Below are positions 30,101 through 38,485 of a stretch of 64,000 nt of DNA, in pieces. The notes beneath the pieces were generated by a model, which did no database searches, had not been told where the DNA came from, and saw only the letters and a program-made list of their open reading frames with translations. Position 1 is the stretch's first letter. Every line of letters begins with the position of its first letter. The position numbers were made by a program, and so were the translations under genes. Source of the DNA: Isochrysis galbana (Eukaryota > Haptophyta > Isochrysidales > Isochrysidaceae); the NCBI GenBank assembly GCA_018136815.1, contig CM030933.1, positions 7,714,284-7,778,283 of the forward strand, given 5' to 3'.

Positions 30101-32664
30101 GGCATCCGACGGACCGTCGAGGGCTAGGCTATGATGGCGTGCCTAACCCCTCTAGTTCAGCAAAGGCATCCCCACGCTCCTCGATACCATTCGTGCCGCA
30201 GACGGTGGCCGCCGCTATCGAGCGAGTGCCCCACGTCGATGAATCTTCTCCGTCCAGGCTAGCCTCCAATCCAACCACCCTGTCACCCGGAGCCGGAACC
30301 TCACTTCCGGTGGAATCTATCGCGGACACTCCGCCGCCGCTCTACCCTCGTCACTGCCTCTATGTCCGCGATCTCGTGGTCTGCCGTGCCGATGGCGACC
30401 GCGCAGCTCAAGGGTTCGTTCTCCCGGACGTTGCCCTCACGGTGAACAGCACCCTGGCTGACACTGGAGCGGGCCCGTCAGTAATCACCACTGCTCTTCT
30501 CGATCGACTACCTGAAGACGCCTGCGTCGAACGCGTATCGGACGCTACCGTCCCCAACCTACATGGGCCGGACGGCCTTCCTCTCATCACTAGGGGCCGG
30601 GCTAGCCTCGTCTTCTCCTTGTCCGGTCGCCTCTTCCGTCATTCGTTCGCGGTCATCGAAGGAAACCCGATGCTTCTGCTCGGGAACGATTTTTTGGCCG
30701 CCCACTCCGCTACCATTTCTCTCGACGCCGCGAGCTCGGAAGGAAGCCTCCGCCTCCGTCCGGCCTCTGGCGATTCAGAAGACTCTTCAAGAGCCCTTTC
30801 CGAATGTGTAGTCAGAGTTTCCACGGCGCCGCCCCCAGTCGCGGACGCCGGCTTCGTCGGAGCTATCTCGATGTCACCCGGTCAGCCGCTGACTGTCGAC
30901 TTTCTGGAGAGGTCGACGGCAACACGAGAGGTCCCGGCCGGATCGGAGGGTGAGGCTGCTGCTGATGCTAGACAGCCACTCTATACACCTCTCTTTGAGT
31001 CTGCCGACGAGTTTGCGGCCAAAGCTCCGGCGTCTACCTCGTCCGAATATCTTCTCTACACGGAGCAAGCGGTGACGATTCCTGCCTTCCACCGCGCAAC
31101 CATCTGGGTCAGGGTTCCGCTAGCTCTCCGAGATCATTCGGACTGCGCGATGCTGGTCGACCGCCTACCAAATCGCGAGGCTCTCGATTCGTCCCCTCTC
31201 GTAATGCCCACGGTGGTCACGCCCACGGACGATCGCCGCATCGCGGTGACGATCGTCCACACCGGAGTCGATGCGCTGACCCTGCCGTCTCTGCATCCGA
31301 TAGCTTCGCTCCAGGTGCGTTTCAAGTTGCACCGGGGCTGGACTCCGAATGGAAGCGAGGGGGATGGTGACCCTGTCACCGCGCTGAGCGAGGAGCAACG
31401 ATCTCTACTCGACTCAGCCACCATCGATCCGGACCGGCTTCTTTCCGACGATCAACGAGAAGAAGTACGCCAACTCTTGGCCCGGCGCATCAAAGCTTTC
31501 GCGTTGCACCCGGGGGCTCCAAACCATACGCACGTTCTCGAGGTGGAGTTGCCACTCAACCCCGGCGCTGTTCCTCACCGGCATGCTCCGTCTAGAGTGG
31601 GCCGCGCAGGCGAGCTCATCATAGAAGAGGAGGTAGCCAAGATGGAAGCCGCCGGCATTATTCGCAAGTCAAATTCGGCTTGGGCTTCCCGAGTAGTCCT
31701 GGTCAGCAAGAAAGATGGCTCCGTTCGATTCTGCGTGGACTACCGCGACACGAACGCCAAGCTACGCGTCGAGGATAGCCCTCTACCCCTCATTGTAGAG
31801 GCTATTGATAGGCTAGCGTCCGGCCAAGGGCCGCTCAGTTCTCTCTTTTTATGTACTCTCGATTTAGCCTCTGGTTTTTGGGGCATCCCGATCAAAGAGT
31901 CGCACAAACATATCACCGCTTTCACTACCCACCGCGGCAAATACGAGTTCAACTTTCTACCGTTCGGCATCCAATCAGGTCCCTCCTACATGTGCCGCTT
32001 GATGGACATCGTTCTCGGTGCGCTAGCGTGGGAGATCTGCATGCCTTACCTCGATGATGTGGGCATCTGGTCAACGGGCGTGGGTCCTTCCGAAGAGGCC
32101 AGGGCACAGGCTTCGTTCGAGCAAATGCTTCACCGGCTAGACCTCGTTCTCGAGCGGCTAGAGTGGGCCGGCCTGACCTGCAAGATGTCCAAGTGTGTCT
32201 TCTTTGCCACCTCTACGGAGTACCTCGGTCACGTTGTCTCGAGGGAAGGTCTCAAGATGGACCCGAAGAAGGTCGCAGCTGTCGCCGACATCGACCCGTC
32301 ATCCATCAACTCCTTGGAAGCGGTTCGATCTTTCCTCGGCCTTTGCTCCTACTATCGTCGATTCATTCGCCAATTCGCCGCTAAGGCTGCTCCCCTCACT
32401 GCTCTCACGCGGAAGGGCTGCGACGTGGCAAAGGAGTCCCAGTCCGAGGAGTGTCGCCGAGCTATCCAAGAGCTCAAGACAGCGATCACTTCGGAGCCCG
32501 TCTTGACTCCACCCAGGGATGATCGGCCCTTCATCGTCAAGACCGATGGGGCTAGCAAGTTGGGTATCGCCGGCATCCTCTCGCAGCTAGGAGACGATAA
32601 CCGTGAACGAGTCGTTGGGTACTACGCTCGCAGTCTCACCTCGGCGAACGCCATTGGACGGTGA
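27172..32664 (+). CDS. pol: Pol polyprotein of copy B (MTase-like, protease, RT, partial RNase H)
   Basis: Open from the amber stop; first Met at 27337, giving 1,775 codons. Roughly 430 residues of Ser/Arg/Pro-rich disorder come first. The methyltransferase-like domain follows (about 28615-29200; VLVVGEASGVV at ~28624, HPPC 28789-28800, ENP 28924-28932, QPWQHGTGHQKAT from 28990, RSRTYVGIAGAMAAQW near 29137). After a second disordered linker come the protease DTGAG (30460-30474) with LLGNDFLA downstream, RT (about 31560-32300) with YLDDVG at 32047-32064, and the RNase H start (KTDGASKLGIAG). The frame is lost at 32646-32649, where one base is missing relative to copy A, and it stops at 32664. 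Copy B is therefore probably not autonomous, unless the base loss is an assembly error. Confidence 0.88.
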   Translation, partial: GSGGVPVLQTLAENIAGGGPERHHHHPDPIPTPLGEKSCRRGDSPPVSSSIQSSTVGAASPAEAPAKRLSRKPESTLDPGSWKQVCPGDSRDPTLRNSCTSTSSSITPHAIRMLGADSRSLPLLESISTDTMLSSVSSNSPRSFDASSSLDSLPDGPAQGGGLGRFDASSVSSFRKQSVVKPSRAVDSVSSSALGSRDRSDVAAAASENVVGALPVSALSRRDPTGDLSPKGHSRSRSADKLSLSTVGSRAVEAETSASSSPLSPVRYISPSSCSFSRLEVAPVLVSDLVPDPEGSASGVNEVEGSKGAAAFRAHAVATPDSGDAVAVDYDLSSRPTRTPASPLSLGSPEDPRSRDRPPGPTPFRSSPPKLQGDDPLPLNSTAEAIHRIAVVGCSSAAKSTEAARAPTRELQMLAASRARASGSSVILPRHLAEAALALRRPHASTHSSPAAVLPTHFDELCAELAAIHDAVTLDAAEGIPPPRVLVVGEASGVVSSMFLLAGAHVATCDLRPSEIDYIPHFCGDALHIQNLGWDLVVAHPPCTYLSAVSCQWLDREPGRRQALESAARVFLAMASADAPFVAVENPRMHAEASALVGGLRPRQFVQPWQHGTGHQKATGLYLTASLPSLQPSKIVEGRLSAMADLSPSPHRGALRSRTYVGIAGAMAAQWMPVLRRYAREAKASRSLDFTVDWAISQAAASLRERPSLCSTGFELAEPRTALARFMEGRGEAASSSHLTPPSGSPVSDSVVVIPDAGPVADASRLLHQEDSETNVSQDEAEAEGDRFLPWEWPIEDRSTTPGPPNTVKKRRSKWQVFDRDVISGVHRWQDVTPSIAQEIAEQAAAAEPSEPPILSRLGSQGINALSPSASFTAGDEGVAELTNSFVAERPLETWDVGPDSGEDDTPEMPEHRSMQTLETKPSDAAEGEDTPRALYCDGATARGLSAAGFSELSKLPKTDLQKSLEKEWSRQMDQPRHPTDRRGLGYDGVPNPSSSAKASPRSSIPFVPQTVAAAIERVPHVDESSPSRLASNPTTLSPGAGTSLPVESIADTPPPLYPRHCLYVRDLVVCRADGDRAAQGFVLPDVALTVNSTLADTGAGPSVITTALLDRLPEDACVERVSDATVPNLHGPDGLPLITRGRASLVFSLSGRLFRHSFAVIEGNPMLLLGNDFLAAHSATISLDAASSEGSLRLRPASGDSEDSSRALSECVVRVSTAPPPVADAGFVGAISMSPGQPLTVDFLERSTATREVPAGSEGEAAADARQPLYTPLFESADEFAAKAPASTSSEYLLYTEQAVTIPAFHRATIWVRVPLALRDHSDCAMLVDRLPNREALDSSPLVMPTVVTPTDDRRIAVTIVHTGVDALTLPSLHPIASLQVRFKLHRGWTPNGSEGDGDPVTALSEEQRSLLDSATIDPDRLLSDDQREEVRQLLARRIKAFALHPGAPNHTHVLEVELPLNPGAVPHRHAPSRVGRAGELIIEEEVAKMEAAGIIRKSNSAWASRVVLVSKKDGSVRFCVDYRDTNAKLRVEDSPLPLIVEAIDRLASGQGPLSSLFLCTLDLASGFWGIPIKESHKHITAFTTHRGKYEFNFLPFGIQSGPSYMCRLMDIVLGALAWEICMPYLDDVGIWSTGVGPSEEARAQASFEQMLHRLDLVLERLEWAGLTCKMSKCVFFATSTEYLGHVVSREGLKMDPKKVAAVADIDPSSINSLEAVRSFLGLCSYYRRFIRQFAAKAAPLTALTRKGCDVAKESQSEECRRAIQELKTAITSEPVLTPPRDDRPFIVKTDGASKLGIAGILSQLGDDNRERVVGYYARSLTSANAIGR

Positions 32665-33242
32665 CCGAGATTGAGCTCTTGGCTGCCCTGGAATCAATCC
32701 GAAATTGGCGACCCTACCTTTGGGGGCGTCGGTTCAAGTTAGTCGTCGACCACTCCGCGCTGCGATGGCTGCATACCATGAAGGATCAAGTAGCCGGTGG
32801 GCCAGCCTCTCGGCTGACTCGGTGGGCTCTCAAGTTGGCTGAGTACCGGTTCGATGTCGAACATAAACCAAGAGCTGTTCATCAGGATGCTGACGGGCTC
32901 TCCCGGCTAGCATCCCTGGAGCCGGAACACGAAGACGAACCACTCGCCGGCCCAGCGTCGTTAGCGGTACGTGAGCCTGGCTCAGAGTCTCTAGCCGAGC
33001 ATGAACGGTCTCATCCGGTGGCTGCCATCACGCGCTCCGTAGTTACGGCGCGAGGGCTTCAAGCTTTGGACCGATCTCGTCGTCGAGCCTCCGATTCCGG
33101 GCCCGCCATCCAGTCCAGTTATTTGGCTCCGGGTACGCCGACTTCCGAAGAGATGAGAGCGGCCCTGGCGGAAGATCCGTTCGTAGAGCCACTCCTAGGC
33201 TCAAGAGAGACGGTCAATCACGAGCCATCAGGCCAAGGGTCG
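32649..33242 (+). pseudogene. RNase H remainder of copy B in shifted frame, cut by gap
   Basis: Continues the pol protein after the one-base break: TEIELLAALESIRNWRPYLW (catalytic Glu region), then VVDHSALRWL (catalytic Asp) and the connection LADYRFD-like block AEYRFDVEHKP. It aligns with copy A nearly residue for residue, then reaches the spacer before integrase and the N run. Confidence 0.85.
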
Positions 33243-33342
33243 NNNNNNNNNNNNNNNNNNNNNNNNNNNNNNNNNNNNNNNNNNNNNNNNNNNNNNNNNN
33301 NNNNNNNNNNNNNNNNNNNNNNNNNNNNNNNNNNNNNNNNNN
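33243..33342. other. Assembly gap (100 N)
   Basis: 100 undetermined bases between copy B RNase H and the intron side of the kinase exon. It may hide the integrase and 3' LTR of copy B and the rest of the kinase gene. Confidence 0.99.
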
Positions 33343-33421
33343 CCTCCCTCGCCTCCTTGCTCTCTCCTCTTCCATCTCTCGCTTCTCTGCTCTCCTCTCC
33401 TCTCCCTCCTTCTGAACTCAC

Positions 33422-33483
33422 TTGCCGAAGGTGCCCTCACCGAGCGTGCGGCCGATCTCGTACTTGCCCACGCGCTTGACCAT
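33422..33483 (-). CDS. First coding exon of an SnRK/CIPK-like protein kinase (partial)
   Basis: ATG at 33483 encodes MVKRVGKYEIGRTLGEGTFG and two bases of a Lys codon, then a good donor GTGAGT at 33421. The GKYEIGRTLGEGTFGK block is the glycine-rich ATP-binding loop (G-x-G-x-x-G) of Snf1-related and CIPK-type Ser/Thr kinases, whose proteins often begin this close to the loop. The intron runs into the N gap, with retrotransposon copy B on the other side; no downstream exon is visible. The exon assignment rests on 21 codons, but the motif is highly characteristic and the splice phase is clean. A longer upstream frame (to 33921) is CT-rich 5' leader. Confidence 0.75.
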
Positions 33484-35955
33484 GCTTGCTCGCACACGAG
33501 CTCTCTCAGTCGTCCTGTCGCTCACCCTCTTACCCTCTCCCTCCCTCCGTCTCTCTCTCTCTCGCGCGCGCGCTCTCTCTCTTCCCTTGCGGTCTTCCCG
33601 CGCGCGGCCGCTCTCCTCTCTCCTCTCTTCCCTCTTCCCTCTCTTCTCTCCCTTCTCTCTCATCCCGGATCGGAGGATCCACAACGCTCCCCTCTCTCTC
33701 TCTCCTCTCTTCTCTCTCCTCCCCCGCGCCGCGCAGTTCTCCCTTTCCTTGTTTCCATTCCATTCCTCGCAGGTATCACATCTCTCTCCCCATCCAACCA
33801 TGTTTGTGACCCTCGCGCTTGCTTCCACGAGGAGAGGGGGAGAGAGAGAGAGAGGGAGAGCGGCCGAGCGGCGCGCGCTCCAAGGAGATGCAGCGGACGG
33901 AAGATAACAAAGTGGACTCACTTTATCCTGTAACTGTGCCTAGTTTACAACTCAATCGACCTAATCGTGCCTTTCTAAAAAAAGGATCTGAAGTTTCTGG
34001 GCTAACACCTACTACCGTCTAGGTTTTACTACCTTTCTATCGATGTCGCCCTCATCTCCCTCACCTCCGCCGCCTCTCCTTGCCCCCTTCATTCCTTATG
34101 TTTCGGTTTCCAGGGTCCGGCCCAGGTACACGGTACACTACCTTTTATAGGTAGTAGGTAGGACGGTCAAACAGGGCTTGTTAACGACTACTAATGTCTA
34201 ATATGGGGGGGGACAATATTTGACCATTCTCATTCTCCAAGGCCCACAACAAAACTCCCAGGGGGGCCACCTGTCACCACGAAAATCTTTTATCTTTGCA
34301 TGGTGCGATTCTCCTCCAACGGCTATCGGCTATCGGTCCGAAACCGAAACCATAAGTGTCGGATTATTGAAACCATGTAAAACATGAAACATCACATTTG
34401 ACATTTGTCCATACAAATGTCGATGTAAATGTGCATAATACATAATAATGAAGGAGCAGGTGCACATCTACTACTTCTAGAACAACAAGCACAAGCAGCA
34501 AGAAGAACATACTATATGACTATGACTATGAACATACAATATATTTTTTAGTCTCACCACAGTGGGTCTCGCGCACATATTAATGAAGTCATTCAGCGCT
34601 ATCCTAAGAAGCGCTAGTTCGTCGATCGCTTTTACTATCTCCTTGTGTTCTTCGCCTGGTCTCGTTGCCCATAGGAGGTATGTGGCCACTGCTTTCTTGG
34701 CATTGGCATTGCACCATGCCCATGCCTCTTCTATGGCGTCGTCCGGCGTCGTCCGGCCGTATGTGGCTTCTCCATACATAGGTGCGAGACCACCTTCCTT
34801 ATTGTTACGTCCTGCGAGTCCAGAAGCTCGCTGTCTATCCGCACGTCGTATTTGCGGCCCGATTCATATCCGACCACTTACTTCGAACGTGCCGCCTCGC
34901 GCGACCGCGACACGCGTGCAACCCTGGCCCCTGGTCGTCCGGGGAACCGGGGAAAACGGGACTTGTTGTCCTACGAATGCAAGAAACCATCAATAATCTA
35001 TTATATTGAGCTCCTCCCATCCTGTCTCTTTCCGTTGTCGATTCGGTTTCGGGGGGTCGGCCCATGTCCCGCCATGTATGTGCCATGTGCACTACTTTGG
35101 GCCTCGCGTGCGTGGGGAGCGTGGAGGGGCTGGAGCAGGCCTTTTGCCCCTTTGGCTTTTGGTGTATCGGTGGGTGACGTCGCGACCTATGGTCGCGGCG
35201 GTATGGTCGCGGCGGTGCGGGGGCCCCGCCTTAAGGCTTTAGGGAATAGGGGACGGAAGGGCGGTGTCTAGTGTCTAGCGGCTAGCGGTGTCAAAGTCAG
35301 TAGCAGTAGTGGTAGTGGGAGTGGGAGTGCGTAGTGGCAAATAATAGGGCCGTGTCAGTACTCAGTACTAGTACTAGGAGTTTTGTAGCTCCGAAGTCTT
35401 CAGATGTTTGTTTAGGTTAGTAGGCCCAAAGGGGCCTTCCCACTCCCCAGTCCCGGGCAGCAGCGAGGGCCCCGTTGAAATGTCAAATGTCGTCCCCGGT
35501 GCCCGGCCGTGAAACCGAGCGCGATTCAACAAAAACAAAGGAAGGGATTCTCTTGATCCCATAAGAGTAAAAAAAAACATTCTTGAAGGTGCCCGCTAAG
35601 CTACTAATATGATACACACTCCCCCGCGCTCCCGATGCCATCGCCTATATATACCCCTACCTCTGCTCCCCTGCCCGCTCCCCCCCTCGTTCCTTTTTCT
35701 TCGGTTTTGGGGTGTCGGCCCATGTACACTACTTTGGGCCTAGCGCTTGGGGGAGGGGAGGGGCAGGCCTCTTGCATTTGTTTTGCGTCGGTCTCGGGCC
35801 CAGTCCGTCCCTGTGTGGGTCGATCCTATAAGAGTAATCCTTCACGTACTTTATACTTTAGTCAGCGCAACTTGGGCGGGAATCCTCCGCCGTCCAGAGA
35901 GCCGCAGCGAACTGTACGAACTCTCCGTCCCCATCATCCATCCTCCTATCCATCC
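33484..35955. other. CT-rich kinase leader and intergenic repeats
   Basis: 33484-33780 is CT-rich and probably the kinase 5'UTR or promoter. Beyond it no gene is supported. It holds the ATCTGAAG...CTGGGCTA motif at 33986-34004 (and, reversed and diverged, at 35386-35405) and two related copies of a TCGGCCCATGT...CACTACTTTGGGCCT repeat (about 35055-35105 and 35716-35741). A reverse frame at 34477-34779 reads like protein (EAWAWCNANAKKAVATYLLW) but cannot be assigned. Confidence 0.5.
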
Positions 35956-36993
35956 ATGCTGCAGGAGCAGCACACGGAGGAGAACAGAGAGACCAGCGGT
36001 AGAAATGGAGGCGAAGTTTCCGAGCGCTCCGCTGTGTACGCCGAGGCCGACTGGCGCTTGCTCGTGGCGCTTGCCATCTTGCGGAGGAGGAGGCGTGCGA
36101 CGCTAGAGCCTGACAGACAGTTGCCCAGCCCGGACCCAGTTGAGCCGGCGGGATCGACGGGCAATACCGAGCACGAGAAATTGAGGGAACAGCTGGCTCG
36201 GCGTGAGCTCGAGCTGCGCTATCTCTACCAACGCGTCTCCTTCTTGGAGACAGAGTGTGCTCCAGAGCAGAAGCCAGCACTCTATCTGCCCGCCACCTCA
36301 CACATTCTGACATGGCTTGAGGCCAGCACTTCAGGTAACCAAAGTCCATCACAGCTCGTTCTTGCTGGAGTCCATTTTCTCGAGGAGTTCATGAAAGATC
36401 ATGGAGGAGCGGCGAGCGGCGCTGGCCAAGATGTCGAGTCATCCGCATGCACTGTTTTGAAGCATTTGCTACCACCAATGCGATTGTGTCCGGATGCTAT
36501 CAAGGAGCAAGCTCTCACTCGCCTCGCATCTATGATGCTGCAGCCAATGCAGGAAGAAGAAAAGATGCTGCCAGCCACATGGTTGCTGACAGCCCAAACT
36601 CTGCTCGAGCTCTTGGGCGGTGAGGCAAGCATTGCGCATACTGTTTGCACCGCACTTGCTCATTATGTGAAGGAGGTCATCCGCCGGCTTGTTGAGCTCA
36701 CATGCCGCAGTCCGCCGTGCGCAATTGATGGACATAGGCGAGCTGAGATTCTTTTTTTGAATTCTGTGGCAGCATTCGGCGCTCTACGGGACACAGTCAT
36801 GGTAGCAACACTTTTTGAGGAGTCCGAGAATAGCTCGCAAGTCGGCACAAGAATTGTACCGCAATGGCGCTGCCTATTGAATGAGGCATTCGACGTTAGT
36901 TGTGAGACAGGTCTGGTACGTTTTATGCCGCTATTGACCACGCAGCTTTGGGGCATTTGTCTGCACACCTCATCTTTATCGTCTTGTACATAA
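35956..36993 (+). CDS. Unrecognised coiled-coil/helical protein
   Basis: 345 residues from ATG 35956 (MLQEQHTEEN); the frame is open further upstream but there reads repeat DNA. After a polar N-terminus, residues ~70-105 form a coiled coil (EKLREQLARRELELRYLYQR) ending at FLETECAPEQ. The rest is a mostly alpha-helical region, rich in Leu/Ala/Met, of HEAT-repeat-like texture, with no hydrophobic span long enough to be clearly transmembrane. The layout recalls the plant meiotic MPS1/PRD2 proteins (N-terminal coiled coil, helical body), but that is an impression without a decisive motif, so I leave it unnamed. Flanking DNA is repetitive on both sides. Confidence 0.6.
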   Translation: MLQEQHTEENRETSGRNGGEVSERSAVYAEADWRLLVALAILRRRRRATLEPDRQLPSPDPVEPAGSTGNTEHEKLREQLARRELELRYLYQRVSFLETECAPEQKPALYLPATSHILTWLEASTSGNQSPSQLVLAGVHFLEEFMKDHGGAASGAGQDVESSACTVLKHLLPPMRLCPDAIKEQALTRLASMMLQPMQEEEKMLPATWLLTAQTLLELLGGEASIAHTVCTALAHYVKEVIRRLVELTCRSPPCAIDGHRRAEILFLNSVAAFGALRDTVMVATLFEESENSSQVGTRIVPQWRCLLNEAFDVSCETGLVRFMPLLTTQLWGICLHTSSLSSCT

Positions 36994-37138
36994 GGTGGGT
37001 CGATGCGACACATCTATCGTGTGTTTGTGTGACATTGGCAACATGCTATTGGCAACATCGGCTATCTTGTTAGATACCGATAGTTGTGACTAGCCCATCT
37101 TGTTACAAATCTGAAGATTCTGGGCTAACACCGTGTCT

Positions 37139-37240
37139 AAGGTCGCGTTCCGTCGAATATGGGACATAAGCCAAGTTAAACCATCAAAAATGTCGCCATA
37201 GACCGATTATAATACTCGAATATGTGTAAACATAACAATA
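37139..37240 (+). repeat. Dispersed repeat with GTTCCGTC...TATGGGACAT end, copy 2
   Basis: The closest relative is the reversed copy at 45345-45445, which shares the TACTCGAATATGTGT.. and ..ACATAAC stretches. More distant relatives are at 13369 and 61864. Confidence 0.6.
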
Positions 37241-37589
37241 TACAAGAAAAAAAACTTTTATAATTCTCACCTCGCGCGCGGCTGTGCAGCTGTCTATCGT
37301 AGCCACGCCCACTTCCCTTCCTCTCCCTCGCTTCCCGCCTTGCGGCGTCTCCCCTCGTGCTCTACTTAGGGGCCCAGGTTGTGGGGGGGGTTGGGTAGGG
37401 CGGGGGTGCACCGGCCCCTAGTGGTTTGTCCACGCCTTCCTCCTGTGCCTCTAGGTGGCCCGTTTCTCGCTGTGTCGGTGTAGGTGGTAACAATATACAA
37501 GATAACAGCGGTCATTTTTTTCACGCCGGGATGATTCCGGAGACAAAAACTTTCGACGTAACATTAACAATAATAATAATTAATGTTAT

Positions 37590-37945
37590 ATACTAGCCAA
37601 CCACACAACCACACTAGCTAATTGGACACAACTTTTCAGTCCCGGAATCCCGCCATATGCCTGACGAGCCAGGTGTCCGAGTGATACCGGGGGAGGGGGC
37701 ACTGCCCCCTCCCCTCGCTATTTGTCCGCCCCCTAGTGCACGCACCGACCGTGCGCACCCCAGCACGCCCTCTCCTCGAGGCCACGCTGGGGGAAAACCC
37801 CTTTCGGGTAAAAACAATGCAGGGGGGGGGGGGGCGGGAGGGGCACTCGTGAAGCACTAGAAACTAGGGGCCCAGAAGCGCTAATCTCTCTCGCCGAAGC
37901 GAGTGGCCGCAGCGAGCCGCGGCCCTACCCTCCTGGCTCTGGCAC
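37590..37945 (+). repeat. Dispersed repeat R2, copy 1
   Basis: Aligns at high identity with 46895-47250 on the same strand, including GGACACAACTTTTC.GTCCCG, the complementary GAGGGGGCACTGCCCCCTC (a self-pairing block), ACGCTGGGGGAAAACCCC and TTTCGGGTAAAAACAA, then a poly-G run and GAAGCGAGTGGCC. The poly-G run length differs between copies. Confidence 0.75.
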
Positions 37946-38485
37946 CGAGGACGCCTGGTCCTTTTCGGACACCTGCTCTGTCTCACAGTGGGGTCGTTTG
38001 GAAAATAAAAAACCTTTTGTGAAAATGCTGCGGCGAGGAAATCAGAGAAGATTTACTTATATTGGCCTCTATTATCTGGCCGAGTATTGCGCGGTATTCC
38101 ATCGTTCTACTCGATATGCAATGGTGCTCCAATGGATTTTCGCCGCATCACCACGCACAGTTGAACACCACGAAAAAGCAGTTCACGTGTTTAGCTATTC
38201 GCAGCAAAAGTACTCCTCATCGCCAAACCGTGTTCGGTAAACAACGACATGGCGACGTCACAGTGCAAAAATCTAGATGCACACTAAGCAGCAGCAAGCA
38301 TATGGCGAAGCGTGTACATGCCCGTGTAACGAGACCATGAAAAATAAAGCACGGATCGCCCCAAAGAAGAGGTGTGTGCCAAGAGAAGAGTGAGTACAAT
38401 GTCTAATCGTCGGTTTCGGAAGATTAGAAGTGATGGAACCATGCCGACGCACTCGCATGCCCTCGGATGTCGCGTCAAGATTTGA

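Larger units (their letters stand above)
23297..33242 (+). mobile_element. Ty3/gypsy-like LTR retrotransposon, copy B, frame-broken and cut by gap
   Basis: Plus-strand relative of copy A: leader (to 24453), gag, ORF2, pol with methyltransferase-like domain, protease, RT and RNase H. Integrase and 3' LTR are lost in the N run at 33243. The left border is approximate. A leader segment (23641-24453) is shared almost base for base with fragment C (44329-45152), which marks it as element sequence. A one-base frame break sits in RNase H. gag, ORF2 and most of pol remain open. Confidence 0.9.
36994..38485. other. Intergenic, dispersed repeats
   Basis: No gene supported. Contains the ATCTGAAG...CTGGGCTA motif (37109-37127) followed at once by a GTTCCGTC/GGGACAT repeat (37139-37240), then dispersed repeat R2 (37590-37945). 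The A/T-rich stretch 37990-38400 directly after holds short frames without recognisable content. Confidence 0.55.

Noticed and set aside
33486..33921. Long frames on both strands around the kinase start
   Set aside because: CT-rich leader DNA gives open frames by composition. Only the 62-base exon has a recognisable motif and a splice donor.
34477..34779. 100-codon minus-strand frame with a Trp/Ala-rich protein-like stretch
   Set aside because: It is protein-like for about 60 codons, but has no family match I can name and no supporting splice or neighbour. Left unannotated.
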